Source: Acinetobacter calcoaceticus DSM 30006 = CIP 81.8 (GTDB taxonomy: Bacteria; Pseudomonadota; Gammaproteobacteria; Pseudomonadales; Moraxellaceae). Taken from it: a stretch of DNA of 64,000 nucleotides. This document shows positions 58,632 through 64,000 of this stretch, piece after piece. Position 1 is the first letter of the stretch; the number at the start of each line of letters is the position of its first letter. Below the pieces are notes generated by a model. The model was not told the origin of the DNA and did no database searches. It worked only from the letters and a program-made list of their open reading frames with translations. The stretch lies in the NCBI RefSeq assembly GCF_000368965.1, contig NZ_KB849780.1:1116145-1180144 (forward strand), in the 5' to 3' direction. The translations under genes and the position numbers were made by a program.

Positions 58632-58676
58632 GAAACCGTGACCCGACACGGCACTTTAGAACGGTTCGGGAATTAA
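58632..58676 (+). repeat. GTGA(A)CCCGACAC hairpin element, copy 2, pseudoknot-like
   Basis: CCGTG (58636-58640) pairs with CACGG (58647-58651) around ACCCGA. Alternatively AACCG (58634-58638) pairs with CGGTT (58662-58666), while CCCGA (58642-58646) pairs with TCGGG (58666-58670). It lies 17 bp before the kinase start and may regulate it. Confidence 0.5.
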
Positions 58677-58692
58677 TTCTAGAGGGATAAGA

Positions 58693-59622
58693 ATGAGTCA
58701 GATTTTACAATATTTACCATTTGGCAATTATAGAAAATACCTTAGACCAGCTGTTGACGGTTGTATGGGACTTATGACTCATGTAGCCGAACTTACATGG
58801 TCAGATGGAATTAATCGAGAGTCCTACGTAAAGTTCTATAGTGAAAATAAAAAACGAGCCTTATTAAATGAGGCTATTGGGTACCTTTTAATAAGTGGTT
58901 TAGGACTACCACAACCAGAATTAGCTGGCTTTCTTGCATTTAATATATCTGAAGAATCTACTCCTGAAATATGGTCTCAAGTATCGGAAGTCGATAGATA
59001 TAGAGGTGTAACGTATGCATGGGTATGTACCAATACAAATGGTATTAATAGAAGACTAGAGCTAGACCAAGCTCAAACGCCTGAAATAAAAGATTATTTG
59101 ACCGCACATATTATAGAGTCACTAAAAAAATGGGAAAAACTTCCTCATCTAATTATGTGTGATGACTGGCTAGCAAATGATGACCGTAATCTTGGCAATC
59201 TATTGGAACTTCCAAATAGAACTTTCACATTGATAGACCATGGAGGAATTCTTTATGGTGACAATTGGTCACCATGGGACATTATGAGAAGTGCATTGAT
59301 AAATGGAAATTTTCAAAAAATGTATATGAATATTCTAAAACAGAGATTCAGTGGTTTATTTTGGAAAGAAAGTTTATTGGATGAATTAGAAAAAGCAAAA
59401 AATGAGCATTCAGCTGCATTTAATTCTGTTAAAGAAGAGATTTATCAATTAATAAATGATTTCCTGGGAGATGAGAAAATTAATGTAGGCATTCCACCAA
59501 ATCCTATACAAAATGTAAGCAATATATTGCAAGACACACTTGCCCAGAATGCTGTACAAGTTGGAAATATTGAAGCAAAATGCGACATATGGCTTTCTGC
59601 AACGCATAGCAATGTTGCTTAA
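58693..59622 (+). CDS. HipA-like kinase (HipA_2 type)
   Basis: The 309-aa protein has kinase-like motifs: ESYVKFYSENKKRALLNEAI (probable ATP-site Lys), then MCDDWLANDDRNLGNLLELP (catalytic loop D-x-N-x-DRN-x-GN) and FTLIDHGGILYGD (DFG-like DHG). This is the HipA_2 pattern, shorter than HipA (~440 aa) and lacking its N-terminal part. The stop overlaps the next start (TAATG). HipA kinases arrest growth by phosphorylating translation factors; the target here is unknown. Confidence 0.78.
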   Translation: MSQILQYLPFGNYRKYLRPAVDGCMGLMTHVAELTWSDGINRESYVKFYSENKKRALLNEAIGYLLISGLGLPQPELAGFLAFNISEESTPEIWSQVSEVDRYRGVTYAWVCTNTNGINRRLELDQAQTPEIKDYLTAHIIESLKKWEKLPHLIMCDDWLANDDRNLGNLLELPNRTFTLIDHGGILYGDNWSPWDIMRSALINGNFQKMYMNILKQRFSGLFWKESLLDELEKAKNEHSAAFNSVKEEIYQLINDFLGDEKINVGIPPNPIQNVSNILQDTLAQNAVQVGNIEAKCDIWLSATHSNVA

Positions 59623-60545
59623 TGGGTAACATTATGAATTTTAAAAAATTTGAAGAAAAATTTGTACAAAATCAAAATACTGAAGAGCTTATTCAAGCTT
59701 CATGGTCACAAGTTAGATTTACACCAGATTTGGTTACAAATGAGCAATTAGCTATAGGTGTACTAATTAATTTTGATGGAATAGTTCATACAAAATTTAT
59801 TGAAGACTTTTCTAGAGTTGAATGTGCTTATGGTAGTGAAATTGTCGGGTATATAAAATCATGTATTGAGCTGTTTGAAGACTTTCTTCACAGTAATTAT
59901 GAATCTTCTTTTTCTTCTCAACTTATCTTAGAAAAACGTGGGTTAATTCAAGGAGAATCTATTAATAATCTTCTTGATGAGCTTCTAGAACGAGCTGCAC
60001 CTCTATCACTACCTCATTCAAATAGAAGCAAGTATAAAAAACAATTTCATACCATTAAGACTGTTAAATTTCATTCGGAAGTTAAAAGTTATATTAAGCA
60101 AAAAATAGGCGAAATTTATAAAGAAATTTTTACCGAAAATGAAACTGTATTAGTAGGCGATCCTTCAATTGGTTATAGAAGACTACCTGTAGCGATTAAT
60201 ATTGAAAAAAATAATAAAATTGGAGATCTCTTTTCTACTGTTTATGCCACACCCGAAACTATAGAAATCAACTGTTTAAAGGCATTAGAAAACTTAAGAA
60301 CCGTTAAAAAATATACTAAAAATAATAGTGATTTTAGACTTTTTATGTTATCACCAGATGACTACAACTTGGATCTTATGAGTAGATCAGAAAAGGCTAA
60401 ACGGCAAGATATTATAGGAAACTTTAAATGGGGCTTGCGTTCCGAAGGAATTGACCTCATTGAAGAACAATCCATTAATAAAGTTTCTGAGGAATTAATA
60501 GATTGGTCTGGAATTGATAATCAGCATAATTTAGAAGAAGTATAA
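59622..60545 (+). CDS. DUF3037-like partner of the kinase
   Basis: The 307-aa protein has WSQVRFTPDLVTNEQLAIGV, then LINFDGIVHTKFIEDF. The pattern RF.PD...E.L.IGV matches the start of DUF3037 proteins, which often sit next to HipA_2 kinases. The rest is helical. It may be the antitoxin or target adaptor. A plus-strand terminator follows at 60564-60584. Confidence 0.68.
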   Translation: MGNIMNFKKFEEKFVQNQNTEELIQASWSQVRFTPDLVTNEQLAIGVLINFDGIVHTKFIEDFSRVECAYGSEIVGYIKSCIELFEDFLHSNYESSFSSQLILEKRGLIQGESINNLLDELLERAAPLSLPHSNRSKYKKQFHTIKTVKFHSEVKSYIKQKIGEIYKEIFTENETVLVGDPSIGYRRLPVAINIEKNNKIGDLFSTVYATPETIEINCLKALENLRTVKKYTKNNSDFRLFMLSPDDYNLDLMSRSEKAKRQDIIGNFKWGLRSEGIDLIEEQSINKVSEELIDWSGIDNQHNLEEV

Positions 60546-60563
60546 ATTTTACCCCTTGTATCC

Positions 60564-60590
60564 AACCCACCACCACGGTGGGTTTTCTTT
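60564..60590 (+). terminator. Terminator of the lysogenic operon
   Basis: AACCCACC (60564-60571) / GGTGGGTT (60577-60584) followed by TTCTTTT. It ends the cI-kinase-DUF3037 side. Confidence 0.8.
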
Positions 60591-60643
60591 TGCTTATTGA
60601 ACATTAATTTACCAAAAGAGTAAAAATTAATTTTTATAATTTT

Positions 60644-60684
60644 ACCTAACAGGTATTTACTTTATTTTACCTAATAGGTATATT
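60644..60684 (+). promoter_or_regulatory. CI-controlled promoter of the Sak4/int operon
   Basis: TTTACT (60656-60661), a 17-bp spacer and TATATT (60679-60684) make the promoter. Two operator copies, ACCTAACAGGTA (60644-60655) and ACCTAATAGGTA (60669-60680), are 25 bp apart; the second lies over the spacer and -10. They match the cI/cro operators, so one repressor should control both. Confidence 0.82.
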
Positions 60685-60704
60685 TTATTCATCAAGGCAA
60701 CAAA

Positions 60705-60740
60705 AAAGCACACCGACTCTCTGACCTTTCGATGTGCTTT
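60705..60740 (+). terminator. Leader hairpin of the Sak4 operon
   Basis: AAAGCACA (60705-60712) / TGTGCTTT (60733-60740) with a 20-base loop, just downstream of the promoter. It may be an attenuator or an RNA-stabilising leader. Confidence 0.5.
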
Positions 60741-60760
60741 GCAAACTTTGCGAGATAAGT

Positions 60761-60949
60761 ATGAAACAAAATCCTATTCCTAGTCAAACAACTTCACGCC
60801 TGTATCAACACCCAACTGTTGAAGAACAGCGCCCTTCTCGTTTAGCTACCATTAAAGCGAATGTCATCGATTTCATTAAGTTTATTGCCCTTTCATTCAT
60901 CCTTTGGGTCATTGCTGTAACTGCAGCAGCTTGGATGATGGGAGGCTGA
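60761..60949 (+). CDS. 62-aa single-TM protein
   Basis: I start at the ATG at 60761 (GAGATAAGT upstream). The protein ends in a membrane helix (FIALSFILWVIAVTAAAWMM). It is the first gene of the CI-repressed operon. Family unknown. It is followed after two bases by the next gene. Confidence 0.62.
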   Translation: MKQNPIPSQTTSRLYQHPTVEEQRPSRLATIKANVIDFIKFIALSFILWVIAVTAAAWMMGG

Positions 60950-60951
60950 TC

Positions 60952-61281
60952 ATGAATGCTCAATTCAAACCACATCCAGATGGTATTAAAGCCTATATCG
61001 GCCATGACCGCTTAACGGGTCTTTACTCTGTACGTATCGACTGGACTGTTTATGCAGCTAATGCAAACGGCAGTGTGCTTTACACCGTAAAAGGTAAAGT
61101 AAAGACACCTTTAAATGTTGAAGAGTTTAAGGCTAAGCGCCCTAAGGTTTATACAGCCTTAATGAATGAGATTAGCTTTCAGCGCAAAAAAGCATTAGCA
61201 ACTGCTCTAGAACTTAGCAACATCCCTTCATATGACCGCAAAGCTTACAAGAAGAAGCGCGGCTTTACGGGCAGCCGATAG
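60952..61281 (+). CDS. 109-aa protein upstream of Sak4
   Basis: ATG at 60952 follows GGGAGGCTGATC. The protein (MNAQFKPHPDGIKAYIGHDR, then FQRKKALATALELSNIPSYD) is basic at its C-terminus. It lies 6 bp before the Sak4-like gene and is probably a recombination or DNA-binding accessory. Family unknown. Confidence 0.62.
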   Translation: MNAQFKPHPDGIKAYIGHDRLTGLYSVRIDWTVYAANANGSVLYTVKGKVKTPLNVEEFKAKRPKVYTALMNEISFQRKKALATALELSNIPSYDRKAYKKKRGFTGSR

Positions 61282-61287
61282 GAGATT

Positions 61288-62364
61288 ATGAATATGTCAG
61301 TTTTCTTTAAAAAAGCAGAACGTAAAAACGCAAAACTACGCTTAGCAATAGCGGGTCCAACTGGTTCAGGTAAAACATTTACGGCTTTGATTTTAGCTAA
61401 GGGTATTGGCGGGCGTATTGCTGTCGCTGATACGGAAAATAGTAGCGCTGAACTATATGAAGATTTAGTTGAGTTTGAGCATGCAAATATTCAACCTCCT
61501 TACACACCTGAAAAGTTTATTGAAGTTATTAAAGCTGCTGAAAAGGCTAACTTCGACACTTTAATTTTAGACAGCATTACACATGAATGGTCTGGCGTAG
61601 GTGGATGCTTAGAAATTGTTGATCAATTAGCTTCTACCACATTCAAAGGTAATTCTTGGGGCGCATGGAGTCAGGTAACTCCACGCCATCGAAAATTCAT
61701 TGATGCAATGTTGCAGTCAAGCATAAATATCATTGTAACCATGCGCTCAAAAATGGAAACGATTCAAACCAACGACAACGGCAAAAAGAAAGTTGAAAAA
61801 GTTGGAATGAAGGCAGAACAGCGTGATGGCATTGAATATGAATTTACCACTGTACTTGATTTAACTCATGACAATATTGCTGTGGCTACTAAAGACCGTT
61901 CACGTTTGTTTTTAGATCCAAGACAACTTGGTGAAAATGACGGAGTTTTATTAAAACAGTGGCTCCTTTCAGGTTCTGCTAATGCATGTATCAATGGCAA
62001 TCAATATTTAGAACTTGAGCATTTAATGCTGCAAGCTGGTATCGATATTGAAAAGTTCTGCAAAAAGCGGAGTCTCAATAGCCTTCATGATGTGAAACAA
62101 CAAGTGTTTGAAGAGACATGTGAAGGCATTAAGAAAATCATTCAACAAAATCTACAGGCTCAGCAAGCCAATGAAAAACAACTCATTGAGCAGCAAGAAA
62201 AGACCTTAGAAAGTGACTATCAAATAGCGCTTAAGCACATAGAGGCAGCTCAGTCACCTAATGATCTGGACTACTCTGTAAATTATTTCAAAGGCACTAA
62301 ATACGAGCAAAACATACTTAATGTATGCACTGCTAAATCAGATATGGAAGGATGGACAACATGA
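61288..62364 (+). CDS. Sak4-like RecA-fold recombination ATPase
   Basis: The 358-aa protein has a Walker A loop (AIAGPTGSGKTFTALI), a Walker B region (DTLILDSITHEWSG) and the core length of Sak4/AAA_24 phage annealing proteins. The C-terminal extension is helical. It promotes annealing of single-stranded phage DNA with the host SSB. It overlaps the next gene by ATGA. Confidence 0.85.
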   Translation: MNMSVFFKKAERKNAKLRLAIAGPTGSGKTFTALILAKGIGGRIAVADTENSSAELYEDLVEFEHANIQPPYTPEKFIEVIKAAEKANFDTLILDSITHEWSGVGGCLEIVDQLASTTFKGNSWGAWSQVTPRHRKFIDAMLQSSINIIVTMRSKMETIQTNDNGKKKVEKVGMKAEQRDGIEYEFTTVLDLTHDNIAVATKDRSRLFLDPRQLGENDGVLLKQWLLSGSANACINGNQYLELEHLMLQAGIDIEKFCKKRSLNSLHDVKQQVFEETCEGIKKIIQQNLQAQQANEKQLIEQQEKTLESDYQIALKHIEAAQSPNDLDYSVNYFKGTKYEQNILNVCTAKSDMEGWTT

Positions 62365-63311
62365 ATAATTTAATTAGTGCAGCTGAAGCATTTACAGCCT
62401 TACAAGTTGGAAAAACTGTCTTATGCCGTCCTATCGGAGACATTCTGGATTTCGCAGAATTGGATCAATTCCCTGCCACAATTTTTGCTAAATCAGGTTA
62501 TGAATTCTGCATTAAAGTTGAAACTGTTCAATTAGCTGGATTCACCTTTACTAAGCCTTACGCTTTAGATGAACTACAGCAAGGCCAAGAAATCTTTGTC
62601 GTAAGTAATACTGGAAGTATTGTTAAAGGTGCTTTCATTCCTAATTACGAAGAACTCGTTAGTGCCGTTAAGAATGGTTTTGTTCAACGTGATGCTGCAA
62701 ATGCAGAATTACAAATGAAAGCTTTTCAAAAAGCTTTAGGACTTGAATGTGAAATCATATTTAAAGAAGCGGATTTCACTTCATTCATGAAAGCAGATGC
62801 AAAACTAAAGAAATCAAATTTAGTACGTATTGTTGAAGCTTTAGAGCAGCAAGAAGCTGAGCAGTTGAATAGCCAAAGTTCAACATCAAATGATGTTGAA
62901 AAAAAGACATTACCTGAAGCAGAGCAAAGAAACGATAGTATCGAAGATGATTATCAAAAAACCTTAGATACCCTTCTACAACGAGTCAGTGAGTCAAAGA
63001 CACCTGCAGAAGTAAACGCTGTTTATCGCTATACACGTGCGTGGACTGATAAGCAAATGGAACCTTTACTTCAAGCTACGCATAAACGTTTAACCGAACT
63101 TGCAGAAGTAAAGCCTATAGATAGTGAGCCACCGTCGTTGTTGGTTCAAATCCAGACCGCATCCGACCTTACCACTTTAGATGCTTTGGAAATTGATGTT
63201 TCAGGAAGAGATCCACTAATTCAACCAAAGCTCATGGGAGCTGTTAAAAAGCGTCGCTTTGAATTAGAAAATGCCGCTTCCAACGAACCAGATTATTTAC
63301 TGGAGGATTAA
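62361..63311 (+). CDS. Partner protein of Sak4, unknown family
   Basis: I start at the ATG at 62361 that overlaps the Sak4 stop. The 316-aa protein has a conserved N-terminal part (MNNLISAAEAFTALQVGKTV) and a repetitive helical C-terminal part rich in Gln, Glu and Thr. Coupled translation suggests it works with Sak4, as a loader or nuclease partner. No catalytic motif is visible. Confidence 0.68.
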   Translation: MNNLISAAEAFTALQVGKTVLCRPIGDILDFAELDQFPATIFAKSGYEFCIKVETVQLAGFTFTKPYALDELQQGQEIFVVSNTGSIVKGAFIPNYEELVSAVKNGFVQRDAANAELQMKAFQKALGLECEIIFKEADFTSFMKADAKLKKSNLVRIVEALEQQEAEQLNSQSSTSNDVEKKTLPEAEQRNDSIEDDYQKTLDTLLQRVSESKTPAEVNAVYRYTRAWTDKQMEPLLQATHKRLTELAEVKPIDSEPPSLLVQIQTASDLTTLDALEIDVSGRDPLIQPKLMGAVKKRRFELENAASNEPDYLLED

Positions 63312-63313
63312 CA

Positions 63314-63457
63314 ATGAGCTTCCGTTACTCCTCTACTGCCCGAACACTCATTGTGTTCGGCAACCTGATGAATCATTACTACGACAATGTGAACCCGTCT
63401 CAAATCGACAACTTGGTGGATGAGGCGAAATTTAAAGAAGCGACTTGGAGAAAGTAA
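63314..63457 (+). CDS. 47-aa protein before the excisionase
   Basis: ATG at 63314 follows GGAGGATTAACA. It encodes MSFRYSSTARTLIVFGNLMN, then HYYDNVNPSQIDNLVDEAKF. Two bases separate it from the Sak4 partner gene. Family unknown. Confidence 0.6.
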   Translation: MSFRYSSTARTLIVFGNLMNHYYDNVNPSQIDNLVDEAKFKEATWRK

Positions 63458-63466
63458 GGAAGACCT

Positions 63467-63673
63467 ATGGCTTGTCTAATCAAAGTATCTGAGTTTATTA
63501 AACGGGTTTATGGCGGCAAAGATGCAACCCCTCCAGCCCCTCAAACCATTACTCGTAGTTGCCGGCGTGGTGAATTACCGGCTGAACAAATCGGCAGGAT
63601 CTGGTACATAGACTGGGAGATTTACCGAAAACGTACCGGTAATGAACTTGTTGACCGCGTTTTAAGAGGTTGA
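63467..63673 (+). CDS. Excisionase-like small DNA-binding protein
   Basis: The 68-aa protein (MACLIKVSEFIKRVYGGKDA, then SCRRGELPAEQIGRIWYIDW) has the winged-helix pattern of phage excisionases. It lies 1 bp before the integrase. It should bind next to attP and turn integration into excision. Confidence 0.78.
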   Translation: MACLIKVSEFIKRVYGGKDATPPAPQTITRSCRRGELPAEQIGRIWYIDWEIYRKRTGNELVDRVLRG

Positions 63674-63674
63674 A

Positions 63675-64000
63675 ATGGCAAGGCCTCGTAATACAAAGAA
63701 CAAAGACTTACCAGCTAACCTTTATCGTGGTGAAGGTAGTGCATGGCGCTATCGACATCCGGTAACTGGTAAGTTTCATTCAATGGGTTCTGATAAATCA
63801 AAAGCGATCATAGCAGCACGGAAACTTAATGAATTACTCATCCCGTCAGATGATCTGATTGGTAAAGTTATGGGTGGAGTGTTTTTTGGTGAATTTGCAA
63901 ATGAGTACTTAGCAAATAAACGACGTAAAGATGGTAAACCAGTAGCCAGCACAACAATTGAAAGTTATAGATCTTATCTGGAACGATGCAAACTTAAATG
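63675..64000 (+). CDS. int: Tyrosine integrase, N-terminal part (cut by the window)
   Basis: Translation from the ATG at 63675 gives MARPRNTKNKDLPANLYRGE, then AWRYRHPVTGKFHSMGSDKS and FFGEFANEYLANKRR. That is the N-terminal arm-binding and SAM-like part of a lambda-type integrase. The catalytic Arg-His-Arg-Tyr region lies outside the window. It marks the right end of the prophage, so the att site should lie soon after it. Confidence 0.88.
   Translation, partial: MARPRNTKNKDLPANLYRGEGSAWRYRHPVTGKFHSMGSDKSKAIIAARKLNELLIPSDDLIGKVMGGVFFGEFANEYLANKRRKDGKPVASTTIESYRSYLERCKLK

Noticed and set aside
1..64000. tRNA or rRNA genes, insertion sequences
   Set aside because: No cloverleaf, rRNA or transposase sequence was recognised; att sites are probably outside the window.

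Overview
The window looks like most of a siphovirus-type prophage in an Acinetobacter genome, probably A. baumannii or a close relative. The DNA is AT-rich. Gene content and order (DUF2280 small terminase, DUF4055 portal, lambda-like tail genes, GH108 lysozyme, UmuDC pair, paired P22AR-type antirepressors) fit the large temperate Acinetobacter phages. This assignment rests on recognising families from the sequence, not on a search.

Layout, left to right. (1) 1-8.3 kb: cargo with its own promoters. It holds an antirepressor cut by the window edge, divergent Arc-type regulators with operators, two membrane proteins meeting at a shared terminator, an SRAP-type DNA-repair protein, an AbiH-type abortive-infection protein, and UmuD/UmuC. 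(2) 8.1-9.4 kb: nested scars made of umuC and lysozyme 3' ends. (3) 8.7-46.8 kb, minus strand: the late operon read right to left. It runs terminase, portal, Mu-F-like head protein, scaffold, capsid, head-tail completion, tail tube, frameshifted tail chaperones, tape measure, tail tip, tailspike, holin and lysozyme. A 4-kb regulatory/cargo block (36.1-40.0 kb) splits the head genes, and small secreted or lipoprotein genes sit among the tail genes. (4) 47-53.4 kb: accessory island with a lipase-like hydrolase, Nudix plus SRA/HNH pair, several membrane proteins, an LPO_1073-like pair, a HEPN-like protein and two proline-rich micro-ORFs. (5) 53.4-57.0 kb, minus strand: early genes cro, CII-like, HNH, an O-like initiator with internal iterons, a nuclease and a Q-like antiterminator. 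(6) 57.1-60.5 kb, plus strand: CI and lysogenic cargo including a HipA-like kinase/DUF3037-like pair. (7) 60.6-64 kb, plus strand: a CI-controlled operon with a Sak4-like recombinase, a small excisionase-like protein and the start of the integrase.

How it works together. CI can bind ACCTnnnAGGGTA-type operators, four between cro and cI and two before the Sak4 operon. They overlap promoters with 17-bp spacers. Lytic growth would express cro, CII, the initiator and Q. Q would then let polymerase pass the roughly twenty terminator-like hairpins that sit at nearly every late-gene boundary. A promoter at 47.03-47.05 kb (TTGACC-N17-TATTTT) fits as the late promoter. Two antirepressors of the AntA and ORF6N/P22AR types, the first preceded by a C4-like antisense RNA, add a second layer of immunity control.

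Strongest observations: the lambda-identical GGGAAAG slip site joining the two tail chaperone frames; the C4-like RNA whose loop is exactly complementary to the antA ribosome-binding site; iterons inside the initiator gene; the nested umuC/lysozyme scars; and several uncharacterised two-gene cassettes that are defence candidates (kinase plus DUF3037-like, LPO_1073-like plus membrane partner, Nudix plus SRA/HNH).
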